In this document: one piece after another, positions 1 to 11,990 of the stretch | How positions within the stretch are numbered: position 1 is the first letter of the stretch | Layout of the letters: the number at the start of each line of letters is the position of its first letter | NCBI GenBank assembly: GCA_029891385.1 | Contig: CM057229.1 | Location: 4,403,001 to 4,467,000 of the forward strand | Reading direction: 5' to 3' | Length of the DNA stretch: 64,000 nucleotides | DNA from: Erythroxylum novogranatense | Lineage: Eukaryota; Streptophyta; Magnoliopsida; Malpighiales; Erythroxylaceae | Made by a program: the position numbers and the translations under genes | The notes under the pieces: model-generated | Database searches by the model: none | Seen by the model: only the letters and a program-made list of their open reading frames with translations | What the model was told of the DNA's origin: nothing

Positions 1-1
1 T

Positions 2-625
2 AACATCCCCTTCACAGAAGCCCTTACCCAAATGCCTACTTATGCCAAGTTCTTGAAGGAAATCTTATCCAACAAAAGAAGGCTAGAGGAATATGCGACA
101 GTGGCTCTTACGGAGGAATCAAGTGCCATTCTTCAAAACAAACTCCCTCCTAAGCTTCAAGATCCGGGAAGTTTCTCGATACCTTGCCAAATTGGAACTA
201 CGACAATTGGGAGAGCATTATGCGATTTGGGGGCAAGTGTGAGCTTATTACCATTATCTGTCTGTCAGAAATTGGACATCGGAGAGCTTAAACCAACCAC
301 CATATCATTGCAGCTAGCCGATAGGTCCATAAAATTTCCCATTGGGATATTGGAAAATGTGCCTATCAAGGTTGGAAGTCTTTTTATCCCGGTAGATTTC
401 GTTGTGCTAGAAATGGAGGAGGATATTAACATACCCATTATCCTTGGAAGACCCTTTTTAGCCACAGCTGGAGCGATCATCAATGTTAGAAATGGAAAAA
501 TGACTCTGAGAGTGGGGGAGGAAGAAATTGAGTTTAATTTGGGAAAGGCAATGAAGGTTATGGATAACAAGGATTCTTGTTTAAGGGTGGATCTTATTGA
601 TGGGCTGGTGCCGAAGTTGAGTTGA
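2..625 (+). pseudogene. Athila-1 gag tail and aspartic protease (partial)
   Basis: An open frame runs from the window edge to a stop at 623-625. It begins with the conserved NIPFTEALTQMPTYAKF linker that precedes the protease in Athila polyproteins. The retropepsin active-site block CDLGASVSLLPLS lies at residues 64-76 counted from the Met at 32, and the flap-distal block ILGRPFLATAGA follows near residue 137. In an intact element this enzyme would cleave the gag-pol polyprotein. The frame is lost at 625, about 110 bp before the RT frame opens, so a frameshift or stop separates the two. The Met at 32 is only an internal codon, not a true start. Confidence 0.82.
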
Positions 626-733
626 AAATCCCATCCAAAGGATTCGTTGGAAAAGCGCTTAATGAAGGTCAGAGTAGCTGCGCAGGAGGTATCTGAGAAT
701 TTCTGGAGGAGTCGAAGTCTTTGAATTGCGCAG

Positions 734-2524
734 ATGTTTGATGCACAACCTGTGCAAAAATCTACGCAACCTGTGCAAGAACTGAACTCATCACTCGATT
801 CAGACAAAGAAGAACCTCCGAATGTGGAATTGAAACCGTTGCCTCCTAGTCTCAGGTATGAATTTCTAGGCCCTAATTCGACCTATCCAGTCATTGTTAA
901 TGCTCTTGTAAGCCCTGTGCAGGTCGAGAAACTTTTAAGAGTGCTTAGAGAACATAAGCAAGCAATTGGGTACAAAATTTCAGACTTGAAGGGAATCAGC
1001 CCGTCTTTCTGCACACATAGAATTCACTTAGTGGATGATGCAAAACCTGTGATTGAACATCAACGGAAGCTAAATCCAAACATGAAGGACGTGGTCAAGC
1101 AAGAGGTTTTGAAGCTATTAGCTGCGGGTATTATATACCCCATTTCTGACAGTAATTGGGTAAGCCCTGTCCATTGTGTGCCTAAGAAGGGAGGTCTAAC
1201 AGTTGTGAAAAATGAAGGTAACGACCTCATACCAACTAGGATAGTTACGGGATGGCGAATGTGTATTGATTACAGAAAATTGAACAAGGCCACTCGTAAA
1301 GACCATTTCCCCTTGCCATTCATTGATCAAATTTTGGAAAGACCCGCTAAACATGATTATTTTTGCTATTTGGATGGTTTCTCTGGTTTCTTTCAAATTC
1401 CCATTCACCCTAATGACCAAGAGAGAACCACTTTCATGTGCCCCTATGGTACCTTCACATATCGAAGAATGCCATTTGGGTTGTGTAATGCACCAGCTAC
1501 GTTTCAGCGTTGCATGACAACGATCTTTTCAGATTTTATTGAGGAAATTATGGAAGTCTTCATGGACGATTTTTCTGTTTATGGGCTAACGTTTGACTCT
1601 TGTTTGGCTAATCTTGCAAAAGTTTTGATCAGGTGTGAAGAGGTTGATCTAGTGCTGAATTGGGAGAAGTGCCATTTCATAGTACAAGAAGGGATAGTCC
1701 TAGGTCACTTGATCTCCAATCGTGGAATAGAAGTGGATAAGGCGAAAACTGAAGTGATAGCGAATCTACCTCCACCAACTTCAGTCAAGGAGATCAGAAG
1801 TTTTTTGGGACATGCAGGCTTTTACAGGCGTTTCATCAAAGATTTTTCCCATATAGCAAAGCCTTTGACTAATTTGTTGAGCAATGATATACCATTCAAT
1901 TTTGACCAATCTTGTCGTTATGCTTTTTGCAGGATTAAGCAAGCCTTAACCTCGCCACCTATTCTTCAACCCCCGGATTGGTCCCTTCCCTTTGAAATCA
2001 TGTGTGATGCTTCGGATTATGCTGTGGGAGCTGTTTTACACCAACGAAGGAACAAGGTGGCACATGTGATCTATTATGCGAGCAAGACATTGGATGATGC
2101 TCAAATTAATTATGCCACGACTGAAAAGGAGTTGTTAGCTGTAGTTTTTGTAGTGGACAAATTCAGGTCGTATATCGTGGGCTCGAAAGTGATAGTCTAC
2201 TCGGATCATTAAGCCATTCGCTATCTACTAGCAAAAAAGGAGGCTAAACCAAGGCTTATAAGATGGGTCCTTCTCCTTCAAGAATTCTACCTTGAGATTT
2301 GTGACAAAAAGGGAGTTGAGAATTGGGTCGCGGATCATCTCTCACGACTCACTACAGATCAAAAGGAACCCCTTCGAGAAGAACCACCGATTAATGACTC
2401 TTTCAGTGACGAGCATTTGTTCTACTGTGCAGATTTGCCAGAATTGTGTTATTCATTACACAAAATTGCTGCAGCAACATTACAAGTTCCATGGTATGCT
2501 GACTATGTGAATTATCTTGTTTGA
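734..2524 (+). pseudogene. Athila-1 reverse transcriptase and RNase H
   Basis: The frame encodes RT followed by RNase H. RT landmarks in order are [20 protein letters not shown], the YLDGFSGFFQIPI block with the first catalytic Asp, MPFGLCNAPATFQRC, and FMDDFSVYG with the catalytic DD pair. RNase H begins at CDASDYAVGAVL. A TAA at 2210-2212 replaces an Ala or Thr codon in the conserved SDHxAIRYLL motif; the same frame continues past it to ARPRLIRW-type sequence and a TGA at 2522-2524. Normally this region makes cDNA from the element RNA in the virus-like particle. Here it is inactivated. Confidence 0.87.
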
Positions 2525-2583
2525 GTTTTTGCTGAATTTACTTTCAATGAAGAAAAAAGTTCTTTTCGGAGCTCAAGCATTAT

Positions 2584-3771
2584 GTGTGGGAGGAGCCCTT
2601 TCTTTTCAAGCGTTGTGGTGATGGAGTGATCCGAAGATGCTTACCAAGTGAAGAAGTAGAAGCTGTCCTGGATCACTGTCATGCATCCCCCTATGGAGGC
2701 CATTTCAGTTCTGAAAAGACGACGGCAAAGGTTCTCCAAACAGGATTCCATTGGCCTACACTTTTTAAGGATGCAAGAAGTTTTGTGCAAGCATATGACA
2801 AATGTCAAAGAGCTGGAAATATTTCTCGGAAACATGAGATGCCCCTTAAAGGAATTTTGGAAGTTGAACTCTTTGATGTTTGGGGGATAGATTTCATGGG
2901 GCCACTATCGTCCTCTCTTGGCAACAAATATATTCTTGTGGGGGTCGACTATGTCTCCAAATGGGTGGAAGTAATTGCTGCACCAACCTGTGATGCCAAG
3001 GTGGTCATTCGATTCCTTAAGAGAAATATTTTCACCCGGTTTGGCACTCCTCAGGCAATTATCAGTGATAGGGGAAGTCATTTTGTCAACAACTCATTTG
3101 CCAATCTTTTGAAGAAATATGGGGTGTATCACAAGTTAGCATTGGCCTACCACCCTCAGTCTAATGGGCATGCTGAAATTTCAAATAGGGAGATTAAGAG
3201 CATCCTGGAAAAAACAGTTAACACTTCAAGAAAAGATTGGTCTTTGAGGTTAGATGATGCTCTTTGGGCATATAGAACAGCATACAAGACTCCAATTGGG
3301 ACTACTCCATTTAGACTAGTGTATGGAAAATCGTGTCACCTTCCTGTCGAGCTAGAACACAAGGCATATTGGGCTATTCAGAAGCTTAATTTGGACTTTA
3401 AGGCAGCTGGAGAAAGGCGCTTGCTTCAGTTGAATGAGTTGGAGGAGCTTCGCTTGGATGCTTATGAGAATGCCCGAATCTACAAGGAAAGAACGAAGAG
3501 ATGGCATGATCAACATATTATCCAGAGAGAGTTCAAAGAAGGAGACTTGGTCTTGCTATTTAATTCACGACTCAAGCTATTTCCAGGAAAGTTGAAGTCA
3601 AGGTGGTCGGGACCGTTCAAAATTGTTAAAGTTTATCCTCATGGTGCAGTAGAAGTTGCGGATCCCAAAACTGGAGTATTTAAGGTTAATGGGTAGAGGT
3701 TAAAGCCTTATGTGGCTAGATTTCCAATAGAAAAAGGGGTCACTCAATCCCTCTCCAACCCTGACCCTTGA
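2584..3771 (+). pseudogene. Athila-1 integrase
   Basis: The integrase starts after a frameshift near 2530-2580. It has the zinc-binding [11 protein letters not shown] block, but the usual CxxC pair is YDKCQ here, so one zinc ligand is lost; Athila-2 has CDRCQ at that place. The catalytic D,D,E region is present: WGIDFMG, then ISDRGSHF, then [10 protein letters not shown]. The C-terminal part contains [22 protein letters not shown] at 3694-3696 sits where VNGQRLKPY is expected, a CAG to TAG change, and the same frame runs on to TGA at 3769-3771. There is no chromodomain, as expected for Athila. Confidence 0.86.
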
Positions 3772-3816
3772 GCAAACATTTGGCAAAGTCAAGCTAAGGA
3801 CTTTAAATTAGCGCTT

Positions 3817-3834
3817 CTTGGGAGGCAACCCAAG
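3817..3834 (+). promoter_or_regulatory. Post-pol hairpin, Athila-1
   Basis: CTTGGGAGGCAACCCAAG can fold into a 6 bp stem with loop AGGCAA. It begins 45 nt after the pol stop at 3771. Athila-2 has TTGGGAGGCACCCCAA about 43 nt after its pol stop, with the same loop start. Role unknown. Confidence 0.55.
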
Positions 3835-4155
3835 TTTCCCACCTTAGTTCTTTTCATTTATTTTATTTACCCAAAATTTACGTTTCTTTTGTTTTCATTG
3901 CAGGAAATTGGACCTTACAAGCGGATATTGATGGGAAAACCTACATTTTTGAAGAAAATGATCCAAGCTCATTACAGGGAAATCTTTGTGCCTCTTACTC
4001 ATGACTTAGCATATTGATGAATTTTGCGGCTGTTTGTGTTTGAGTATGATCTGCAGCATTTCTTAATTTGCATGCATCATTGCCGACATTCTTTTTGTCC
4101 TTAACTGTGCATTTATATGTTTACTTACCCACTTCAAATCGTGTCTACGTACTTT

Positions 4156-4192
4156 GACATTGAGGACAATGTCCTATCTGAGTTTGGGGGGG
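4156..4192 (+). promoter_or_regulatory. Upstream hairpin/G-tract module, Athila-1
   Basis: GACATTGAGGACAATGTC forms a 7 bp stem with tetraloop AGGA (4156-4173). Twelve nucleotides later there is a run of seven G in AGTTTGGGGGGG (4182-4192). The same layout recurs at the true polypurine tract 1.42 kb downstream, and twice in Athila-2. It could serve as a second plus-strand priming site; that is inference. Confidence 0.6.
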
Positions 4193-5575
4193 ATAAGCGC
4201 CAATTTCATCAATTTTGAAAAATTTTTTTAAATTACCATTACGCATCAATTTCATCAATTTTGCAACAAAAAAAAACAATTCACAAAAAAAAATACAAAA
4301 AATACAAAAACATTTTCCTTTACTTTTCTTTTTTTTATATATAGTCATTTTTCTTGCATAGTTAAACTTCATTAAGAAAATTTGATCTTTAAAGGTTTTG
4401 ATTTTGGCCTCACTTTTGGGAAATTGAGAATTGTTTGGGGCCTAATTGGGTTTACCTTTAGAAGGTTTGTGGATAGAATGTTCCAGATTAGTGCTTGGTT
4501 TCCAATTGCTTAATCATACTTATATTCTTTGATTTGAGTCTTTCCATTCATTTTATTTGAGTTTTGATTATCCATTAAATTTTTAGGCAAGTTGGAACCT
4601 AGTGAGATCTCGCCAATCCTAGAACAAGTTCTCTAGGCCTATCGAGGCGAAATATTAGCACAAATTTGATAAGGATGTGATTAAGGCATTTTCTTTGAAT
4701 TATGAACCACATTTCTATTTTTGGCTTAAAATAACCTTATTCCCTTTGGAGCCAAGTTGAGCCTAAGTAAAATTCCTATTTCTTTGGCACCCTCATTTAA
4801 CCAAGCCATAAGCCAAACATTCCCTACCTTTCATGTGGAAAATATTATTTAGGAGTAGGTTATGTGGGGGGTTGAAAAAAACAAAAAAAATGAAAAAAAA
4901 GAAGAAGAAAAAAAGAGCAAGCAAGTATTTTGCAAGTTATCGCCCCTAGTATACAAGAAACTGAGTTTGGAGGAAAGTCAATTATTTGAAATTTGAGAAT
5001 TCATTAAGATTGAGTTAAGTCTTGTAATTCATGTTGTTATGTTGAGTTTTGTCATTCTTAAAAAAAAAAATTCCTTGTTTCAACGGTTTTACTTGCTCTT
5101 AAAAAAAAGAGAAAAAAAAGAGATCCCTTACATTTTCCTATTCTTGAATAATTATTTCCATTTTATTTGAACTTTTATTATCCTTTTCTTTGGTTAAGCT
5201 AATTTTTAAACCCCAACGACCCCATTACAACCCTAATAAGACCTTTTGATCCTTTGAGAAGGAGTGCTAAAATTAGTGGAGATGGGATAGAAAATTTTGC
5301 CTATAGGATTGGTCAATTTGGTAATTCCTTTAGAGTCTCCTAGGTTATAAATTGCCTTTGAATTTATTTGGCTTTTCTCTACTTTTGTAAATTGGTTGGT
5401 TTCTAATTAGACTTTAATCAAAGAGTGTATGTTTGAGTGAGCATTGGTATCCTTGCACTATGAAGGTGGGTATGGTTTGATAAGTGGCTAAAGGTAAATT
5501 TTAATTGTTTACTGCAATTCTGAAAATTCCAAATGTTGAGTGTTCCTGAATCTCTTTTGAACAATTTTTCTTAAT

Positions 5576-5615
5576 TTTGCTTAGGGACAAGCAAAAGTTT
5601 GAGTTTGGGGGCATT
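5576..5615 (+). promoter_or_regulatory. Polypurine tract and hairpin module, Athila-1
   Basis: TTTGCTTA GGGA CAAGCAAA forms a stem of about 7 bp (5576-5595) with one closing A-C mismatch. GAGTTTGGGGGCATT follows and abuts the LTR at 5616. Its position next to the LTR makes it the plus-strand primer site. G-run spacing from the hairpin is 11 nt. Confidence 0.75.
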
Positions 5616-6685
5616 TGTTGAATGCATTTTCTCATTAAAATTAATGACATTTTCTCTTCATTTTTGGATTAATTATGGGATTTTATATATATTGTTCTTG
5701 GTAAAATTGCTTGGTTCGCTCGAATGTGCATTTATAATTGTCCTGTTTAATTTGTAGGAAATGCACTTGGTTTTAATTATAAAAGACCACAATAGTCCAA
5801 GAAAAACGTGGGTAAAAACAGCAGCCCAAAACGCAAGCCACCAAGGAATTAATTTGAGGAGGATTTTAACCGGAAGCCAGCTTGAAAGGGACCATAAAAA
5901 CGCCAATGTCAGGTTACATGTGGAGGCGTCATTATCTGCTACAAGGGGAGGCACAAAAATCACGCTACAGCACCACGCCAAGGCTAGAAGAGATACGCAC
6001 GCAAGGCAGATTAAAAGAGAAGAGCTGAGGCGTGAACATGGGGGAGAAGAAAACAACCCATGCAGCAATTTAGGACCATGCATGCAACAAAGAAGAGAAC
6101 AAAACGAATCACTTCAGCTGGAGAAGAGTGCGTGGACAATAGGAGCAAATAAAATTTGTCAAAACAAGCATACAAGAGGAGGCTCCACCTTGGTTGACTC
6201 ACGCACAAAGCTCCAGCAAGAGATAGACCCCACTAACGTTATAGCCATGAAGGAAGTGAGCAGCTGTGGCGTTAATATGGAAGTCATAACATGGGCGTGA
6301 CTCAAGCAGCAGATGGTGGCGTGTACTAGAGAGATCTCGTTGATTAAGTAGCTGGTGGAGACAAATAAAAACAAGCAAGAAGTGGCATGAAAATAACGTG
6401 AGCTTGGTGAAGAATAGAGGAACCACGCTGATAGACCATAAAAAAACGAAGAGAGGAAACTGGGATGGAGAGGAGAGCTGGAGGATTGAATAAATAAAAG
6501 AGGGAGGAACTCACGCAAGGCTCCACCAAGCACTAAGCTACAATCATCTTGGACACACAAAAACAAAAGGAAGACAATTACTCACTCATTTTTTTTCAGC
6601 TGGGGGACGTAACACCAAAGAACATGGGGGCTCCACTTTTCTTTAAAGACACTCTCCACTAACGTCATTTTCAGCACACAAAAAG

Positions 6686-9600
6686 TGTAACATCCCACCC
6701 CCGACAGGAAGGGTAAAATAGTAAATTATCATAGGATGAGAGTGATAGGGATTAATTAGTATTATTCATACCTTATGTGACATATTTGTATTGTGAAAAA
6801 TGACATTGTTGCACATGAAAATATTGTACATGCATACATTGATGTTCCCGGTTTACTTGGTTATAACTGTATTTGGTTGAGAATTTCAAGAATTATGGGT
6901 TATTGCTCTTAAAAAAAAATATGTGGAGAGTGTCAATAATGATTTTTCAATTTTGGAGAATTTTAGGAAAATTTTCTAGAATTTTTCGGGGTTAAATCCC
7001 GGACTAGGAAAAATACCGGGTGACAGACCAATGGGTCAAGGGTAGTAGAAATTATGGATATGTGGCTATATGGGTATTGGACAAGTGTAAAATTGTTGAA
7101 ATTTGGGTTTAATTTATTAATTGATGAAGATGGAATGAGGGCTTGACACATGGCATGACACATGGCATGATACTAGCCATGTATTTCTTTATGTTTGTCT
7201 TCTTTTAAGCCTAGTCACTCACACACTCACAACAGTCTCTTATATTGGAAGCTTTTGGTGATTTTTCTTCTTCCATTTTCGTGGGTTCTCTTCTCCCCTT
7301 TCTTGGTGAACTTTGATCACTAAATTCCTTTGTTTTGATCATCCTACACCTCTTCCACTTTGTTTTTCTTTCCATCAAAGAAATGGTTCACTTTCCAACC
7401 CTAGAGATGATGCTCGTGAGTGATGAATCAAGTTAGGTCTTGGTGATTTTCTTGAATAATTTGAAGATTTGTGGTTAAATCAAGTAAGTTGCATGCCTTG
7501 TGTTTTGAATCTTGTATAATTGAAGTTAGAAATGATGAATTGTTCATGCATATTTTACTTGGAAATAAAGAATTAAGTGCTGCCAATTTTTGTGTATTAG
7601 CCCTAGTACATGTATAAATGGTATAAGAACTGATTTGTGTTCATTTGGATGTTTCATGATAGAACTAAGGTTAACACCAAATCTGGAAAATTATGGTTTT
7701 CACTGATTGTACTGTTGTTAGCATAACTAATTGTGTAGGAATGCAAATGAGGTGAGGTTTGTGGCCACTTAAACTTTGGGATGTTAGCTATATTTTTGTG
7801 TGAAATAGGCATTGTCCAAAGTTAGCTTGAAGAGGGTGCAATTTGGCTTGGAAAGTTACTGCTCATGACTGGAATGAACAGGACCCGAAATCATACCCTT
7901 GAGTTTTGCAAATTTTTATGAATTAATTGAGAAGGAATTAGGATAAATGGATTAGATGGAAAATTGAAGCCTATTAAGTTATATTTCTAATGTCACTGAT
8001 TTTGCAATTTTTCGATATGTATAGTAGGAGTTATGGACTGATGAGTGTTGGCTGTTTTTATGCATTGACTGAAACCTAGTTGGATTGGCACATTTAGTGC
8101 ACATTCGGATTTGGAAGAATTTTAGTAATTTTTGTGAATTGAATTGGAGTTGGAAATGTACTGAAGAGTTATATATTACACAATGATCTTGAAAATGATA
8201 TATGGATTATAATTTTTGGAAATCAGATGTGGGAGATATGGAATTTCAAAATCTGAACCTACATTGTGATGTTAAGTGCTGATTAGGTCAGAAACTTGAA
8301 TAACAGATTTAAAACTGTTAGAGGCTGAATTGGAGTTTGGTTATTTCAGGAAGAATTGAAGTTTGAGGATTTATCTTTTCAGGGATATAAAGTTCTGATT
8401 GTTCTAACTTGTGTACAGGGATTTATGCTTGTTATAAGTTTACTGCTCAAATTAAATGATTTCAGGGACAGCAACATTGAGTGAATTAATTGACCTAGTT
8501 AGCATGGGAATTGAAATTTGGGTTGTTCATGAAAGTTATAGATAACATTGTGAACTTACTGAGCATATTTATTGTGTTATTTTTGACTGAGGAAATGAGT
8601 AGTTACTGAATCTGCAAGGTATTGCACTGTTTGAGAGGTTTTGAGTAGGCAGTAGGTTTGATAGGATTTTTGACACCCTTAGGGGTGAAACTGATTTTTA
8701 TGGTCTTCTTGAGAATTGTAGAGGGTTTCATGATCTTTCCAATGAGATATAGTTGGTAATTTTCTGAATTGTGTGCAATGAGTTATTGGTGTTGAAAGTT
8801 GGCTGAAATCAAGAAATTAAAGAAGGGAATAAGAGTTAGATATATATATATATATTAATTGTTTAATTTGAAATTTGGTTTCTTTTGTCAATTTCTTTTC
8901 CATCCGACGTCCGATTGACCTGATTCTTGAGGCATCGGATTGGTAACACATTGAATTTCATTTTGTGAGAAATTGGAAATTTTTAGACAGGAAATTGACG
9001 TGGCCCCTGTAGCTGAGCCTTTAATCACTTTATTTTGTTTAATTGGGGACCTATAGAGGTCCGACGGCGCACCGTCAGCGCCAATAGGTTTCTAATTTTT
9101 AGATAGATTTTTCCTAATGGAAAAAAATAGAATAGGGCCGGGAATATCATGAACATGCATTGTGCACCTTCTAAGTGTTACATGTGCATTCTGAAATAGT
9201 TCTGACTGAACAATTGATAATGTTTATATACTGTCACTATTATAGAGTCACATTTGGAGCGTCGACCCACCGACGTCACTGAGACTTCCAGATTTTGGTT
9301 CGGAAGTACAGGTGAGTAACCTAGTTGGTTTCTCAAATTCCGAACGTTTAAATGCTCAACGTGAATTTACTTGCCAAATGAGAAAACTGCATGATTATCG
9401 AAATGCCTGAAATGTACGTGATCAAATGACATGTTTCTCTTGTCTTTGGATTGGATTCTTGATCTTTGGAATGAGTTACTGTATATTACTGAGAATCACA
9501 ATACTGGGCTTTTATAGCCATACACTGAATTACTGAACACTGCATTGCATGCATAAATGCATGATCAGATAATGGACATGTGACCCAAGTGCTATTATCA

Positions 9601-10427
9601 TCGAAAAGAGCCTCGAGCTCGAACATTTGTCTTGACCGCCTCGAGCCCGAGGGGAGAAATCTCGATCGCCCCTCTCGAACACCGATCGAGCACTTGGGCA
9701 CAATCTTGAATAAGCGGAAAGAGTCTCATATGCATTATATACATGACTGATTGAATTGCCAAATTGTGTGACGATTACTAAACTGCGTGATGCTACGATT
9801 TACTGTAAATTGTGAAGTGATACTATGAACTGTTCTGTGCTATTGTAAATTGTTACTGATACCGTAAACTGTTATAGACTGTTGTAAATTGTTATATAAT
9901 ACTGTTAAATTTAATATTACTGTGCCGTGTTGTACGCAATTTGCGTAATGCATGATTTGAGTGAACCATCGATGATGGTTTCTCACTGAGTTCGCAAAAC
10001 TCACCCAAAATTTGCACATATTTTCAGGTCTTGAAGAGTACCCCGTTCGACGTGGGAGTATGTCTATTGTAGGCAAGTGAAGATTAGGGGTCGGGATCAG
10101 TTCGTGTCTGCATTAGTGTCTTATCAAATTGTGCTCCGCGATCACTGTATAACAATGCTTTGTATTTCTACTGAGCCCATTGTGGTTTTATTGTTTTACT
10201 CATTGACTGATTGTAAATTATTCTTGGATGGTGTAATAATGGCTGGTTTATTGTGAACATGGGTTTTGATTACTTATTGTTTTTGTCGCGCTAACGTGGA
10301 ATTAATGGTTTAAAAAAAATGAATACTGAGTTTTAATCTACTGATGTAGTACGCCACCCTCGTGGGGCACGGACTCGGATATCACCAACGATATCGGGTC
10401 CGGGTCACTCGAGAGTGGGGTGTTACA
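6686..10427 (+). mobile_element. Tekay-family solo LTR 1, TSD AAAAG
   Basis: The 3742 bp start TGTAACATCCCACCCCC and end GGGGTGTTACA, with AAAAG directly repeated at 6681-6685 and 10428-10432. No gag or pol sequence lies inside. It shares many blocks with both LTRs of the complete element at 50623-62997, such as GTCCGATTGACCTGATTCTT near 8909 and AACCATCGATGATGGTT near 9964. It is therefore a solo LTR left by LTR-LTR recombination. It contains a short TA microsatellite at 8840-8855. Confidence 0.92.
9955..10015 (+). repeat. Conserved fold-back block of the Tekay-family LTR, copy 1
   Basis: AACCATC GAT GATGGTT is a 7 bp stem with 3 nt loop (9964-9980). The flanks TTTGAGTGA and TCACCCAAA can pair with one mismatch and enclose it. 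The same block occurs at 44176-44225 on the plus strand and, inverted, near 51000-51055 and 59480-59535. Confidence 0.6.
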
Positions 10428-11990
10428 AAAAGGACTCTCCACTCACTCTACATGGAAGCTAAGGATTCAGCCACCAACATTGAAAAAAAGAGCCAAGGAA
10501 AGAGGGCTCCACCAAGCTCTTAATCCAAGCTCTCCACTCACTCTCTACAAGCACCAAAGACAACTCCATTTATTTTTGACAATTTAGCACTCAACAACGT
10601 GACACATAAGGGGCTATTGGCTAAAAAGACAAAAAGAAATGTTGAAGTGAGGAAGGCACGCACAACAAGGGGGCTGTCCATTATTTACTCACTCATTTTA
10701 TTTAATTCCTATCCACTCACTCTACAGGGGGGGACGAAAAAGCTACAAAGGTCACAACCCCAAAGCCCCACCCAACACTCATTCTCCAAAAACGTTACTC
10801 TCCACTCATTGGCCAAGGAAGCAAGTTTCTCTCAACGCTACTTGGGGAACTCTCCAGCTCTCACTCAAGTTAAGAGCATCAACGTTACAAATGATTGAGA
10901 GACCCACCAACGATTACTCCACTCATTTTGACAAGGATTGAACTCTCCACTCACTAAATATTTTTTCAGCTCAAAAGACCCACCAAAAACAAAGCAACCA
11001 ACGCAGGAGACACATGTTAACTGGTGAGTTGAGGGATCCACGTGAAAGCAGTATAGGTGCATGAGAATTGAAGCAACTGGTGGCACTCAAACAACGAAGT
11101 AGCTGGCGTGATCAACCCTCCTCTGTTGTACAGCAACGTTGAGGACAGCTTGAGACGAGACCCACCATCACAGGAGCTATAGTGACGCATTAGGGGAGAC
11201 GCAGAAATACAGAGAGGGAGATCCCAAAAACTCATTCTTTATTTTCTGTTGCCTCTTATGTTGATTGCTGACTGTGATTTCTGTGATTTTTATCCTATCA
11301 TGAGTGAGTAGCTTCTTCAAAGCTTCAAGGTTGGGGCAAACTTTTAGTTAATTTTATGGATTAAATTTTGGTTGATTTATTTGTATGAATTTTTGGTTTG
11401 ATTTCTCTGTTTGAAATTGATTTTGTTGATATTGTGTTTGGCCAACCATTACTTGACGTTAGTTGTTAATTGAAGAACCGATAGGTGAAAATTAATAACG
11501 GAACTTCAAACAGAGAACTTATAAATTTCAGATTTAGACATAAACTGAATTTATTAGAGAAAAAACCAGGTTAGCAAAGAACTTAATGGGTTATGCTTGA
11601 TTGCTAGTTTACGATAGTAAATTAGGATTATTGCGTAATACTCCTTTGATATCTTGAAAAATGATCTAAGAAACTCTAGGCTCAACCTTCTATGAACCAA
11701 AAATTTGCTTAATAAATTGACCCAGGTAAAATCCATAAAATACGCTAAAAGTGGAACCATCCTTGAAGCTTACCTTTCATTCGAATTAAACCCCTAGAGA
11801 TTTTTGCATTTTTTTTCTTTAGCTTTAATTTTGTTATTTTTGATAGTTAATTTTCTTATTTTAATTCCCTATTTTTACACAATCGCTAGTCCAATTAATT
11901 AAGTGATCTAAGCCTGGTAGTTACACAATTACTCCCTGTGGGACGATATTTTTCTATACTACTTGAGACCCGTGAACTTGCGGAACCACA

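Larger units (their letters stand above)
3772..5575 (+). other. Athila-1 3' noncoding region, no env-like gene
   Basis: This 1.8 kb between integrase and polypurine tract is AT-rich with several A-rich runs (4860-4915 and 5100-5125). No open frame with envelope-like features, such as a signal peptide or membrane segment, was found. It carries two structured motifs listed separately: the post-pol hairpin and the upstream hairpin/G-tract module. Athila-2 has an equivalent region of similar length. Confidence 0.7.
1..11990 (+). mobile_element. Athila-type Ty3/gypsy retrotransposon 1 (5' part outside window)
   Basis: The order is gag-protease tail, RT, RNase H and integrase, then a 1.8 kb noncoding 3' region, a polypurine tract and a long 3' LTR. 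The RT box reads FMDDFSVYG and the protease reads CDLGASVSLLPLS, both typical of the plant Athila lineage. The 5' LTR and most of gag lie left of the window. The LTR ends at CCACA near 11990, where a foreign chromovirus reading frame begins, so the element inserted into that chromovirus. The expected 5 bp duplication (TCATT at 11991-11995) cannot be checked because the other flank is missing. All coding parts are broken, so it is not autonomous. Confidence 0.88.
5616..11990 (+). repeat. 3' LTR of Athila-1, interrupted by a solo LTR
   Basis: The LTR starts TGTTGAATGC straight after the polypurine tract and ends CTTGCGGAACCACA. Without the nested 3747 bp (solo LTR plus one duplicated pentamer) it is about 2.63 kb. 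Its last 60 bp (GTGGGACGATATTTTTCTAT then ACTTGAGACC and CTTGCGG) match in layout the U5 end of Athila-2 and of the solo LTR at 46846-48616. Both halves are rich in imperfect CTCCACTCA words (for example near 6649, 10434, 10530, 10711, 10798, 10918 and 10943). Open frames within it have no recognisable domain. Confidence 0.82.

Noticed and set aside
3772..5575. Possible env-like gene of Athila-1
   Set aside because: No frame of sufficient length and no signal peptide or membrane segment. The same is true for 14749-16459 in Athila-2.
5761..6300. 179-codon plus-strand frame and several opposing frames in 5761-6566
   Set aside because: They lie inside the Athila-1 LTR on both strands at once, have no domain, and reflect low stop density in that composition.
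9590..9690. Palindromic CTCGAGCTCGA-rich patch that might be an operator
   Set aside because: It corresponds to a repetitive GAGCTC-type stretch of the Tekay-family LTR, with GC-rich error-prone text. No independent support for a binding site.
6686..10427. Considered as a full short element with internal region
   Set aside because: No primer site, polypurine tract or coding text inside, and the whole length aligns with single LTRs of the Tekay-like element.
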